This document shows positions 22,401 to 35,400 of a stretch of 64,000 nucleotides of DNA, one piece after another; positions within the stretch are counted from its first letter, which is position 1, and each line of letters begins with the position of its first letter. Under the pieces are notes generated by a model, which was not told where the DNA came from, searched no databases, and was given only the letters and a program-made list of their open reading frames with translations. Position numbers and translations under genes: made by a program. The stretch comes from Branchiostoma floridae. Taxonomy: Eukaryota > Chordata > Leptocardii > Amphioxiformes > Branchiostomatidae. The stretch is taken from positions 31,260,882 to 31,324,881 of the forward strand of contig NC_049982.1 of assembly GCF_000003815.2 (NCBI RefSeq). The letters run 5' to 3'.

Positions 22401-22749
22401 AATGATGCAAGAAAAAATTCTAGAAATTGATAACCATAACCAAAGCAATCTGTGCCAACGAAGCCATTTTGCAATTACAGTCTCTTACAGGCTGACGACC
22501 AAGCAACTCGACTGTCAACATATGGTCAGAAAAGCTTTAAGGTACTTATACCTGTTTCCTAAGAATATCACTTTACTCTTTTCTCCGCTTCGAGAAACAC
22601 TTCACGCTTATCCCCCATGTCGTCCTTTGTAACGTAAGACTTTAACCGTTCTGTTTTAGTATCTAAATGTTTCCTTATGTAGTCATGTATTGTTACACGA
22701 CCCAGTTCTATTAGCAAGGAAGTTAAGTCTTTTTAACCTCGTTGCTGAG

Positions 22750-23275
22750 TAAAGCAGCCTTAGGCCACAGCAAGCATATTTTATGAATGCCATCCTCTGC
22801 AGACTGCGAAAATAATGATATAAGGTTAAAAAAACCAGATGGGTAAAAAATATGGTAACTTTTCAAAAAAGTTACCATAAAAGTTTTAATAAGAATTGAA
22901 ATGACAAAATGTGGCATCATAACGATCACGACATTCATTCCTGAATCCACGAAGTGCACCAGTGTAGTAAAATTACCCCTAGTGTGGTAGACTGGTATAA
23001 CTAAACATGGCAACTACACTCATGACTTGCATAGTGATACCAGTCTTACAACTATCCAGCAAGTTTCATTTCTGCAACTACAGTCAAGGTTACCGCTCTA
23101 TTCTCAATTTTACATACGATTATTAGGTTACAACAAACCTTTTTTTACCCATTTTGGTCTATCTGACCATCCTGAGGAAGAAAAAAGACCTATTTTTAAA
23201 ATCAGGCGTAAATTAATGAGCGCGTGGATGTCATCCATGAAATTTACTTGCTGTGGCCTTACTATCTTTTGCTAT
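22750..23275. mobile_element. MITE with aggccacagcaag ends, copy 1
   Basis: taggccacagcaagcatatt at the left and aatttacttgctgtggcctta at the right are inverted. Gatgtcatccat and ggatgacat phrases also mirror. Other copies are at 33137-33535, 58500-59025 and 59580-60080, with a left half near 36010. Confidence 0.8.
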
Positions 23276-23280
23276 TAGTA

Positions 23281-25310
23281 AGTAACGGACATTGTACAGA
23301 GGTTAGGTGTGACAGGCCGTTCAGTGTAATATAACCAGTTGCTGCTGCCGCTACGTGCCTACGAAGCTTGTGTGTTGCGCTGAAGAGCGGTTATTTCGGT
23401 TGTATAAATTAAAGATACAGATGAATGAATTTGAAACTTAAAATATTGCTTCAACGGTATGTGCTGAAATTCCAGACTTAAATTTTCACCGCAAATTTCA
23501 AACACAGCTTTCTAAAACTTCTGCATCTGCTTATTTGATAATCCATTGACCTGAAACTTTCTACCTCCAATTCAGCCAAAAGGACATATCGACATGGAGA
23601 CAGGATTTTAGAACGCCAGTGGGAGTCAGATTCCTTGGCGATGAAATGGACCATTGTTTTGACTATCGATCATTTACATGCTTTCACAAACAATCAGCTC
23701 AGGTTCCGGTCCTGACCTTCGGATTCGTCTGTCGTCTTTCATGTTTCATTTGTACTTATATGTCTCGATGTGTATGTCTCTTTATTTTCTTTGTAGTGAA
23801 ACTTGGCCCTATTGAAAATCAGTTTGTCTAAACTGAATAGGCCACACAAGCGTTTGAAAATAAGCAAACAAACAAACAAACAAACCTGATTCTCTGGACC
23901 TGAACTGTACCTGTACCTGAAGTTTCCGTACCGGTACCCGCCTCTAATTACTGATAATATACCATTTTGTGGGCACCATCATCGTCGTAACCGGTGACTC
24001 AAACCTTTTGCTTGCTAACGCCTAAAGCAACCGAAAAGATTTGGCAAGCGCGGTTACAACGAAGAATGGTGCCCAGGCTGCTTGTCTTCGTTTGTTATTC
24101 GTATCAAAGTCTGCATGTGAAAGAAAAAGATTTGTATCATCAGCAAAAAGGATAAAAAGCAAAAATTTGGATGCTTCACCAAGATCATTTACATATATTC
24201 AAAAAAGTGTCTGTAACAATTTGATATTTCATGAGTCATTTAACAATAAAAGTTGAGAAGTCATATTAAATATAAAAATATGACAGCCTTACATTACTTT
24301 ACAGTGTGCAGTTGAGATTAAAACTACTGTCAAAGCAAATAATCAAAAACTTAACGAATATTTGATTGCCTATCCTTGAATTGAAGAGTTGCATTTTCTT
24401 CACTATTTTGCTGTCTGGATATTTGCTAAATCTGATAAAATGTATCAATACAATGTTTATAGGTGGTGCTTGTTGTTAACAATACATTCATTATAGATAA
24501 AAGAATAAAGATTCCTTAATGCATTAGGTCTGTTTGAAAACACTTAACGTAAACGAGGAGTGTCCACTGAAATTTATCACAATGCAATCTACAATTATTA
24601 TTGACGAGACCTTTACGATTGGCTACCACGCTTTACACAAAAATATCATTTTACAAAGTTTTTAACATAGATATACATACAACATGCAAGTTGGTACATT
24701 TGTCATATATATTCATCGAGGAGCACAGTTTTGCCTATGTATGGCGCCCTGTGTATTACTATATATAGGAACAAAAATCATCTAAAATGATCACCTTTAT
24801 TAGCTTACGAAGAAAAAAATGTTTGTAATCAAACATTATAGTCGAAGTCTACATTTATTATTATGGTATCATAGTAATTCAAACAGTACTATGATGTAAT
24901 GTAAGAAGAAGAACACATTATTTTGTACATAACAACAGGGCTCAAAATACTCTTTTCTACATACCTGCTCTGGTGCAATTGAAAACTACCTGCACAGGGC
25001 AAGTTTTTCATGCACCACTTTGAACTTAAGCAATATGAATCATACTAAAATTGTTCAGGAGCCATGCATTGCTATTTTTTCTTTCATTCTTTATCAAATC
25101 AGCTAATAACAATACATACACACCTTCATCATAGGGCATTTATATACGAAGCCCAGTACATGGACCAGTGCACGCTTTGTGCAGGTAGACATCAGAAATA
25201 CCTGCACAGCTCCAATTTTACCTGTACTAACCTGCAAATGCAGGTGGTATTTCGAGCCCTTAACAAACAGCAGAGTGAATAAAATTAAACTCTGAATCTG
25301 TTGTCACCTA
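23281..25310. other. intergenic stretch between the two gene sets
   Basis: Contains gttaggtgtgacaggccgttc (23303-23325), an inverse of a phrase at 59173-59195, and a CAAA microsatellite near 23860-23885. No exon with matching splice sites was recognised. Confidence 0.5.
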
Positions 25311-25318
25311 TAACATAT

Positions 25319-25739
25319 TTACTTGCCTAAATACATAGTTATAGGAACGGCTGCCGCGATGCTGATGATGTACAGAACAAGTAAAACCCTGTCCAGGACT
25401 TTAGCCAACAGGATGTACTCGGACACCTCCTCTTCATTCATCATAACCTTCTTAAGCACCTCTCTCTTCTTATCAATAGCCTTTGCGAGCTCCTTTACCC
25501 CTTTAAGATTAGGAATAAGCTGAAGGAGGGCGGTGGAACGGGTGGGCATCAGACTTGAGAGAGGCGTTGATGGCTGCCCGGTTGTCTCATTGTCATCACA
25601 GGGTCTTTCGTCGCTGACGTCCACCTTGCCATCGCATAGAAAGGCGCAGTTGATCAGCTCTGTGGCTGGGAAGTCCGTCAGTTCGGCCTCTTCATCACGG
25701 GGCTGCTTCTTTTCTGTTAGATCGCCCAACAGCAGTATT
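25319..25739 (-). CDS. second M3-M4 loop and M4 exon of a Cys-loop channel
   Basis: Read on the minus strand, the acceptor is ttttcggtag and the stop is at 25321-25319. It enters in phase 2 and reads ILLLGDLTEKKQPRDEEAE, a loop, EEEVSEYILLAKVLDRVLL, then an M4 span ending AAAVPITMYLGK. It corresponds to exons 30009-29851 and 29407-29050 of the main gene fused in one exon. No ligand-binding or M1-M2 exons of its own lie between 28000 and 29050. It can act as an alternative terminal exon of the upstream gene or is left from a broken tandem copy. Confidence 0.8.
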
Positions 25740-25884
25740 CTACCGAAAATAGTTTCATCAGATTGGTAGAATATAGGATAAAGGAGAATTCTCTTAACAC
25801 AACCAGCAGGTACTTACTCCCCGCAAAAGCGCCACCTACATCGGCTACATATAGCGGTGAGAATCAGAACTCCAGTTAGAAGCT

Positions 25885-25914
25885 CTGACGAAGGTGTCTG
25901 AGAGACATCGTAAC
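25885..25914 (+). other. hammerhead-like hairpin motif, decayed
   Basis: CTGACGA, a hairpin ggtgtct-gag-agacatc, then gtaac (the core GAAA has become GTAA). It lies in a block with gcgccacctacatcggc (25829-25845), shared with foldbacks at 36350-36605 and 43700-43945. Confidence 0.45.
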
Positions 25915-25939
25915 GTAAGCAATGTAAGAACCTGTTGGT

Positions 25940-27560
25940 TGCGTAAAAAGAATTCTACTATATCCTAGCAGTAATTCTAAATAAAATAAGACGTGCATTA
26001 AATGACGCCGACGAGTAATTAATTCTTGAGCTTTCTACAACCCGAAATTCATGACGATTGTTCAAATCCTCGCAAAGTTATTCTCTTTGAAACATTGAAA
26101 CATCGAGACCTCCTCCCCTCCAAAATAAAATCGCCATAGGACCCAAACCTACACAACTTAAAGACCAAGGTGGTACTATAAAATCACCCAATAAATTCGG
26201 CTACTGTAAACTATCGGATTCAGTCTACAACAGGCTCTCATACAGTGAACATGGGTGCTAGAGCAGGACTCATATGTGCACTGCATAGTTCAAGTAATCA
26301 CAGCTAGATAGAGTTTTAGTTTGGTTGCACATAAAAAGTAAATTTGTAAGCTTTCTCTAATTAGCAATAACGTGAATCAATGACCATAGACTCACTGAGC
26401 CTATAGCCTGGAAGGGAACATTGGGGCAATGAGAGATTGTATATACCCTTCTTGCTGGTGAAGACTGTGCAAATAATTCTAGTCTCACATTGCAAAGAAG
26501 GTGCCACTATTACAATACATAGTTCTGTTTGTAGACACACACCAATAGAAAGTTCATACAAACTATGGGAAAAGAAATAATGTTCAACTTACAAGTTTGA
26601 CAGGGACTAATCTTTGCCAAAATAAATGCCCTTATTCTCTACAATGAGGATAACAGCTCTTAGTTGAAAACAACACGCCAAATAGCTTCTGAGAGGCAAG
26701 ACACCAAATAGCAAAAATGGTGACATTCAGTAACTCAGACAAAGACAGAGAGCAAGATTGTGCAGGAAAGAGTGTACATGTTCTTCTACACCGAATTCAA
26801 AGGATCAGGAAATCTGGCCAATATTTTGAATTTTCAACACTGGTCTGATATTTCTTCCTTCAAACCTAATGTTGTAGAATATATGGTAGAATATACATGT
26901 ATGGTACGATGACTTTATCCCTGCAACAAGCTTATGTGTAAAGCATTTTGCTTTGTTTGACAGCATTTTGTTGTAAAGTAGTGGAGACACTTTTTCAAAC
27001 AGATCTGACAGTTAATATGCTAATAACTTTCAACGTTATGTTGTAATACCGTCCCTTTGTTCCTGGCACCAGACACTGGCTGGACTCCCCATGGCTTCTA
27101 ATTAGTTTATGTGGTCTGGAGGGTCAATTCAGCTTTCAAACCTCCTGGCAGACTTCAGCAGGGAGCATCTATATTATTTTATGGTTATTGAGGACCCTGT
27201 GCACAGAAAATGGATCTTTAAGCATCGTGACCATAAAATCTCCAGAACAGTAGATCAAAAACGTCAAGTTATGCTGTAGTACATAAGAAAGTTGCAAGGA
27301 GGCCAATATTTGAATACTTGGAAAATAAGATATGCTGAGGGAAAAGGTGGCCCTTGTGTGTAAGGAAAACAACTCCAACAAACAGAAAAACTAGCATGTA
27401 ATGTTGGTAAAATCCTCATTAGAGAATGCCATTAACTGAATATGGAGCCTTGTCGAATCATGGAATGTTATAAGGTTGGGATAAACGAATGAATTTTGAG
27501 GTCACAAAGATATCGCAAAAATGCTGTAATGGCTAGGTACTATCGATTTTCTTCCAATAG
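25940..27560. other. intron-like stretch, nothing recognised
   Basis: Lies between the second M3 and M4 exons on the minus strand. Short frames have no recognisable protein content. Confidence 0.5.
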
Positions 27561-27572
27561 TGACTTTTTTAA

Positions 27573-27730
27573 AGGTAGAGTACGTACCTTACGAGAGAAC
27601 ACGAGACTATGCCAGGCTTGCGTAGGTCATCTAGTCTGGTGTTCTGTCGCCAGATCGAGACTAGGCCATTCTCCGTGACCAAGATGTGCTGTCAGACATC
27701 GAAAATTTGTAGGTACTACGTAATTTACCT
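27573..27730. mobile_element. MITE with aggta/tacct ends in TTAA
   Basis: The tips aggtagagtacgtacc and ggtactacgtaatttacct are inverted. TTAA is present at 27569-27572 and 27731-27734. A larger relative with the same tips and TTAA flanks is at 42429-42625. TTAA is the target of piggyBac-type elements. Confidence 0.7.
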
Positions 27731-27837
27731 TTAAAACAGTCACTGTCGTAAGAAAATTGATAGTACATTTGTAACTGTATACATACGTAACTGATGAACC
27801 TCTTCAACGATATTCAACTGTAATGACTAGTAATGAC

Positions 27838-27970
27838 TTTGAAATGTGTCGGAGAAAAATAATCTTCGCCATTGGAGACAGGCTGCCATTCCGGTCGTGA
27901 ATAATGATGACGGCCATGGTAAGAAGGGGAAAAACTCCCATCAGCCCCATGCACACGATGATCAGAGTAG
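27838..27970 (-). CDS. second M3 exon of a Cys-loop channel
   Basis: The acceptor is aatgttacag. 133 bases, phase 1 in and 2 out, the same length and phases as 31717-31585. It reads ATLIIVCMGLMGVFPLLTMA, then VIIIHDRNGSLSPMAKIIFL. The donor gtcatt is weak. It pairs with 25739-25319. Confidence 0.8.
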
Positions 27971-28267
27971 CTGTAACATTATGGTAAAAAAATAGCACGG
28001 ACCTTCATCGATTTGTGTTACATAAATGACATTATGACGGGCAAAACTTTGCCCAACCAACACTTGTTGGACACATTAGAATATTTAAGTTATACATAAT
28101 GATTACAGTGGTTTAAAAGAAATATTGAAAGCATTGACACAACTATACCGTTATGCATACGTATTTAATATTGAGATGTTATCAATCATTTATACATAGA
28201 TTATAGTACCTACAGATATGGAGTTGATTTTGGTATGATACATCCTTTTTCTCAGCTATACTACTAC

Positions 28268-28335
28268 TACTAATAATAATAATTTTTATTGCAAACTCAT
28301 GCCCTAAGGCTAATTGGAAAAGACCAAACAAAATG
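28268..28335 (-). repeat. retroelement tail (gcaaactcatgcc type)
   Basis: ttttattgcaaactcatgcc followed by ggctaattgg. Similar tails are at 44041-44090, 46037-46085, 46655-46690 and 51665-51705, all in the same orientation. Confidence 0.7.
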
Positions 28336-28539
28336 TTTTTCAGTGGCAAAGGCTAAATATCTCAACAAACAATACATAAGTAGTTAAATCATATAGTTAT
28401 GATCGTGAAAGAAGTGATATGGTATAGAAAACTGCTTCATGTACTTTTTATAGATATATGTTTCTTTCATGAAATAGTTTATTACACAATTCCAGCATTG
28501 TTTATCTCAATAAAAGACTGGAGACGAAATTGAGTTCAT

Positions 28540-28955
28540 AATAACACTTCCGCTACAAGTACAGGGTTGCTATTTGCTGAAAATTACTGATAGTTCGTCA
28601 TATGGATTTGTATGCTTCCATGGCTAGCTGAACCCCACTCTTCACTTGCTCAAATACATAGTCATCGGGATAGCTGCCACGACGCTGATGATGTATACCA
28701 CAAGGCACAGCCTGTCCAGGACCTTCTAGGATAACCAAATTGAGCTCATAATAACAGTTTGCTACAAGTACAATGCTGCTATTTGCGAAACATACTGATA
28801 TATCGTCATGACTCATAGGGATCAGTATGCTTCCATGGCTAGCTGTATCCCACTCTTTACCTGCTCAAATACATGGTCATCGGGATGGCTGCCACGAAGC
28901 TGATGACGTATATATACCACAAGGCACAGCCTGTCCAATACCTTCTAGGATAGCT
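28540..28955 (-). pseudogene. tandem copies of the M4 end and 3' flank
   Basis: Two extra copies (M4 parts at about 28645-28725 and 28862-28948) of the end of the channel's last exon and its flank follow the stop codon at a spacing of about 205-215 bases. The distal copy still reads VLDRLCLVVYIISVVAAIP to a stop. The middle copy has a 2-base insertion in a TA run and is out of frame. Each has a tatcctag just upstream that could act as an acceptor, but in phase 0, which does not fit the preceding channel exon. Confidence 0.75.
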
Positions 28956-29049
28956 GTTAGCTACAAGTACAGGGCTGCTATTTGCTGATAATTACTGATA
29001 GTTGGTAATATGGATTGGTATTCGTCCATGGCTAACTGTATCACACTCT

Positions 29050-29407
29050 TTACCTGCTCAAATACATTGTCATCGGGATGGCTGCCACGACACTGATGAC
29101 GTATACCACAAGGCACAGCCTGTCCAGGACCCTCCCCAGCAGGGTGTAATCGGAAACCCCCACCTCGCTCTTCACTGCATTGGTTAGCTCCTCCATCTCC
29201 GTCTTTACCTCTGTCAGATTGTTCTTTACATCCACCAACTCACTCGTCAGCCTCTCCGTCCCGTTCTTTACAGCCTTAGTCAGCTCCTCGTCTCCTTTCT
29301 TTACCACCTTGGTCAGCTCGCGCACACTGGAGATCAAGTGAAGAAAGCCTGGAGACTCGGGGGCTGTAGGAGGGTTTGCTGACGGTCCTGTCATCCCGGT
29401 GACTCCA
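29050..29407 (-). CDS. channel exon 17: cytoplasmic helix and M4
   Basis: The acceptor is gcgaaacag, phase 2, and TAA is at 29052-29050. It reads SGVTGMTGPSANPP, then a charged helix with repeats LTKVVKKGDEELTKAVKNG, then DYTLLGRVLDR, then M4 ending AAIPMTMYLSR. The repeated ELTK/ERLT pattern looks like a coiled coil in the MA-helix position. Confidence 0.88.
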
Positions 29408-32400
29408 CTGTTTCGCAACCACATTTGATTTGATTTTATTCATTTTGCACAATTTAAAAAAAAAAAGATAAATTAACACAAATTAAAGGATGAAAGAACG
29501 TGCAGGGGGGGGAGCCTCGTGGCTTATACACGCTCGTCCCCAAAAGTAAGTTAAACATAATACAATTTAACAATTTAAGCTAATGAAGATTAAATAGATG
29601 GAAAAATTAAACAATAATATAACCAAAACTATTGTACCAATTAACAAAATAGAAGGAAATTATCATAGCTCAATAATTAATAACTGAGCAAATATCAACT
29701 AAAAAGCAAGCAAAATGTAGAAATAGAAAAACAATGAATAGGAGATTAATTAAATGTTTGATTATCTAATAGCGACGTTTTGAACAGGTTCTTGAAGTTA
29801 GATAATGATTGAAAAAGGTTTGACTCAAACTATTCCAAATTTGCGGGTACCTGAACGACATTACAGCCACGCTTGCTCCATCGTCTGCCGGCACGTCATC
29901 GTCACTAAAGGCGGTGTTGGTCATCTCTATGGCAGGGAGGTTGGGCTCACCGGTACCATTGCTGGTTTGCTTCTCCTTCGACTTTGTTAGATCTCCAAGA
30001 AGCAGTGCCCTTTACAAATGATACGAGATAGAAGAAGAAGGCCAATGAAGAAGAAGAAGATACAAAAACATAGACATGTCAAAAGTATAAAATTCCCATC
30101 ATTACTCAGTAAGCAGTTTTGCAATTTTCAAATAGATAGATAGATAGAACTTTATTGCACGACAACTGTAGAGGATACAGTGTTTGGCAACTTGTACATA
30201 CAATACATACAGAACAGAACACTACATGAGTTACTAGTATCTAAAAATCTAAGAGACTAATCTATTTTACACATGGTATATAATATTTACAATCAGGCTA
30301 TCATTATGTGCTGGTTCATGATAGTATAATATTGTCACGTTTTTTAAATGAGTTATATATAAATTGACCGACATAGGCAGATATATCAGCAGGACATGAT
30401 AGTAACATGTTGAACATTTCTGTCTTGGTAGGTGGTAACATAGTATCAGATTTGCATTTAATAGACTGTAACATTTTTTGTCTCTCTCTATCATAAGTTG
30501 GGCAATCCACTATAAAGTGGGATTCATTTTCAATATCATCATGGCATGTTGGACACAGTCTCTCACTGGCTGGTGTGTTGTGATGTCTACCCTTTTCGAT
30601 TTGTAGGGAGTGGGCACTAATACTTAGTTTCGTAATGATATTTCTAAAGGATTTGTTTTGAACAGTTGAAAGGTAATTTTCAAGACAGAAATCTTTTTTG
30701 ATTCTGCAATAAGTACTAAGTTTGCTTAGACTTCTTATTTCTTGTAAATAAATACGTTATGTAAAACAGTTATTTATTAGCATATATGGTATCTGCTTTC
30801 GTTCCATCTATCATAATTTACATGTGTTACATTTATTGAAGTTCAGTTATTGAAGATAATGGAATTAAGCAGTTTCCACATTAATCATGCAAATTTTTCC
30901 GCATTTGCATAACATGTATATCACTCGTACACCTGTAGTCTGCAGTTGGTAATAAATCTACAGTTTAAAGAAAGCTGCACGAGGCGAGGCTATAGGAATT
31001 CCCAAAAGCTTTTCAGTCGTTTCTTACAGAGTATGCCTTTGACTCAATAAGCCGTGTTTATTTATGCTTAGAAATTGACAACAGATGTTGGAGCAATAAG
31101 CTATCGACAATCGAAACCTATTTGGTGGAAGTTATAAAAAGATACGGTAGCACATCGTTTTTTTATAAAGATTATCATTATGTTTTGACACCATAGAAAG
31201 AAATACATTGTCAAGAAGTCGTAAACATAAGGGCACAACCCGCCGCACGTGCACATACGTGCTGTCTACGTGCCAATACGTGGACAATCGTTTGGGATCC
31301 GTAAGTGGTAAGTACTGCCTCCGTACGAACTCGTAGGAAATCCGACGGATTTATGAGCACGCAGACACGCCGTAGAACTTTACGTGCAGGCAAAACTTTG
31401 TGTGCCGTCGGGCTGCGGATTCACCAGCCTGAACGTTTTCAGACATACGTGGCGGACGTGGCCTCCCAAAAAAACCTACGGACAAAATAGCACGTACTGC
31501 GGGTTGTGCCCTTAGCGTAAAGGAACGACCTCATCATAGGCGGCACAAGCGACCCACAAGCTATGGAGGATAAGTATTACGTACCTTGCAAGGTAGCGGA
31601 GAAATATAACCCTCGCCCTCGGAGACAGACACCCCTCCTTGTTGTAAATGAAGATGACGGCCACAGTGATGAAGAGGAAGAGCCCCATCAGGCCCATGCA
31701 CACGATGATGAGCGTGGCTGTGAAATTACATAATAAATGAATGAAGGCCTTTATTTAGCCTCCTTCACCGGCCTCTCTGGGAAGCTTGCCAATTTATTTT
31801 TTTTTTGGGGGGGGGGGGGGATGGCGGTAGGTCGATTCGCGATTTTTAACCGGGAATATGCCGGGAAAGGAAATATGCCGGGAAAGGAATATACACCGGA
31901 AAGCTGACNNNNNNNNNNNNNNNNNNNNNNNNNNNNNNNNNNNNNNNNNNNNNNNNNNNNNNNNNNNNNNNNNNNNNNNNNNNNNNNNNNNNNNNNNNNN
32001 NNNNNNNNATTACCGGCAATGGGTACGTTCCGGGGCCAGGGATACACCCCGTTAAGCTGCCCGGGCCCTGGTGAAATCGGCTTGCCAGTTAAGCCGATTT
32101 CGCCTGGGCCGTACAAGCTTTCCGGTGTATATTCCTTTCCCGGCATATTTCCTTTCCCGGCATATTCCAGGTTAAAAATCGCGAATCGACCTACCGCCAC
32201 CCCCCCACCCCCCCAAAAAAAATTGGCAAGCTTCCCAGAGAGGCCGGTGAAGGAGGTTAGCCTTTATTGAACATTTTTGCCACACTGGGCTAAGTACAGG
32301 TCACACAAGACTTGTTGAAAAGATACAGTTAACAGATACAAAATGAGACTATTGTTGGATAAATTCAACTTCTCCTCGCTTTTCTGTTATAGTGGAGATA

Positions 32401-35400
32401 AAAGACCAAATATGTTTTATGATCTATGGTTTGTCTAGTTGCATTAAGAAAATGATTTTTTTCTACATAATTTAGGTGTATGAAATAAGGAAACTGGTTT
32501 TGTATAACCTTATACACTTCGTTTCTCTCTACGGTATACAATCTACACTCTACTACAAAATGGCATTCGTCCTCTATTCTATCTCAATTACAATATTTGC
32601 ATAGTCTTTGTTCCAAAAGGGTGCGAGTATGTCTTCCTGTTTCAATATGAAGTTTATGGTAGCTAATCCTTAGTCAATAATGCAACTGTAAAAGATATGC
32701 TGAAGAAATCAACTTTAAAGCGGATACATTTTGACAACACGTTTCAGTTGTTTATTGCGTGCAAAATGTTTATGAGTAAAAGTAAATAATCAGTGAATGA
32801 AGACTCACCAGTGTTGGTAAAATCCATTGTTGTAAAATTCGAGATATATTCCAACAGAAGGAACTAAGGCACTAACCATAAATTTTTAGTCGATTTCGCC
32901 GACCTTTATCTGATGACTGATTTACTGACGTTCCGGAAGTCGGAGAAAGATACTGCCTTATTTCAACGCCACTTTTGATACACTCCTGACGTCACTTCCG
33001 TCTTGGGAACGTCAGTGTAGTGAATCAGTCCTCTGATAAAGGTGAAATCGACTGCCACTCATGGTGTGTGTCTTCCTTCTCAGGTTGGAATATAGCTCAA
33101 ACGTTGCAACTAAATAAATCATTATGTTTCACTAAGGCCACAGCAAGTAAATTTTATGGATGACATGCTATGCAGAATACAAATATAGTGAAATAGCGCG
33201 AAATAGATGGGTAAATAAACAAGATGGCCAAATTTTCAAAATGGACACCATAAACGTTGTGACAATATTTGAAGGGACAAAACGTGGCATCACAACTAAC
33301 AAGGCATTCATTCCTGTATTAAAGAAGTCAACTAGTGTAGTAAAGGTGATACCATTGTGGAACACTTGTATCACTTGCCAAGTTGGCACTAAATGCATGG
33401 CTTCCATATTGGTTGCACTGTCCAACAACTTTCACTTATGCAACAACTATAGTCACGGCTAACTACCTAATGTCACTTCTACAAGTATGATTATTAGCTG
33501 ATGTCATCCATAAAAATGTACTTGCTGTGGCCTAATTACGTGTTAGTGCTACTCACCGAGAAATGGCAGAGCCCCCTTGACAGGAAGAACCTCTGTAACA
33601 AACACGAGAGACACGACCATAGAGAGCTGAATGGTCACTCCGAAGGAGATCCGGTCTCCCTGGTCTATGGGCATGATGAAGGTGATGGTCATCAGCACAA
33701 TTAGGATGATGCAGGGTCCAACAGTGGTGGCGATGTGGAACGTGGGGATTCTCGACAGTTGGACAGAAAAGCAAGCCTCCTTCTTGTCTTTTGCGAAGAT
33801 CATATCCCTCCGGTACCATTCTCCGTCCGGTTTGGCGGGGGTGTAGGAGTCACAAGGATGGCTTTCCTCATGTGTATCTGATGGAAAACTCCCCCCAGGG
33901 CATTCTGTAGTTAGAACGGTACAATAAGTTACCCGTGTTTGAAAGAACGTGCAAAAAATGCACGTCAGACGTGGTGGAAGACAAAACACATTTCATGTTC
34001 ATGTGGCATGATCACTGTGATCATCTTAACAAGAAGCTAGCTCAAATAATCGGAATAATGAAGCACCTTAAACACTACCTGGATAGAGAGGCGCTGCTCA
34101 CAATTTACAAAGCCCTATTTCTCCCACACATACAGTATTGCAGCACTGTCTGGGATCAAGGGGGTAAAGGAAGTCTGGATAAACTACAGAAACTCCAAAC
34201 TAGAGCTGGTCGCGTGATCATGGGGTACGATCGCCATACTTCTACATCAAACGTCTTACGTAGTCTTGGATGGGTCCAAATAGTTGATGTACATAAAAGA
34301 AGTAAGGCAACGCTCGTTTTCAAGGCACTTAACGGCATGACCCCTCCCCATCTTACTGCATTGTTCTCCCAACTCTCAGAAATACACACACATAATACCC
34401 GTCTTAGATCACAAGGTGGACTCCTGCTGCCTAAAGCTAAATCTGAATATAGAAAGAAAGCTTTTTCATACTCAGGGGCGGTGCTCTGGAATTCCCTGTC
34501 GTCCCAATTAAGATCTGCGAGGACACTGTCACAGTTTAAACGATTGTATGACCAGGACTAAAGGGTTCTGATTGTATATATTTTAACTTTAGTTCCTGTC
34601 ATATCACAGTGGATTCTTTTGTTTGATTTCTGTATTATGTTTTGATGCTAAGACTGACATTTATGTTCTCTTCTGACTGTTATTTTTCATTTGCAAATCA
34701 ACTTTGAAACAAACACTGCCCGACCAGCGACACATTGATATGCAAATTCCACTTTTCGTTACTTTGATTTTAAGTTGATCCACTGCCTGAATGTGTTATT
34801 ATTGTTATTATTATTACCATCATTATATTAAGTTATCCTGAGTTATTTGTATTGTAAATAGTTGACACCTGACGTTTAGTTATTTAAGTTTGACCTTTGA
34901 TTTCAATTTTGATTCAGTTGTTGTGATTTTGTGTTATTTTATGTTGGGGTCTCCCGGCCCACCAGGAGGTATTGAAAAACGCCAATAGGCGATGTATTTT
35001 CCTGGATAAATAAATAAACTGAAACTGAAACTGAATGTCAAACTGCTCTTTCTACGATCACGAAAGAAGAGCTGTTTGAAGAGGCCACCAAATCCCACCC
35101 AAACTTCTTCACATTCACTGACAAAAAGAAAACAATTCTCCTTCTAACATCACAAAATCCAAACACAATAGAAAAGGTTGGATCTTTCGTATTCCACTGT
35201 CTTCAAAAAAAGGAGTCAACCCCAATAAAAAAGGATCTAGAATTAGCTTTTACTAGCTTTAGACTAGAGTAGACACATATTGTTTTTACACTGTTTGAAT
35301 TTCTCATGTTACCTGCAATTGGCCCATGGGCAAGAATTTGCAAGTGTGTACGAGACATCAACGGCATCAAGATACAAATGTATCTGCTCGCTCTGGAATT

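Noticed and set aside
23574-23831. Possible exon reading MGVRFLGDEMDHCFDYRSF
   Set aside because: No clear acceptor or donor in a fitting phase after 18862, and no recognised domain. It is left as unexplained intergenic sequence.
31751-32270. Open frames crossing the N run
   Set aside because: They run through the gap and are inverse images of each other because of the palindrome.
33160-33462. 100-residue frame near the M1-M2 exon
   Set aside because: It lies wholly inside an aggccacagcaag MITE, and similar frames occur in the other copies.
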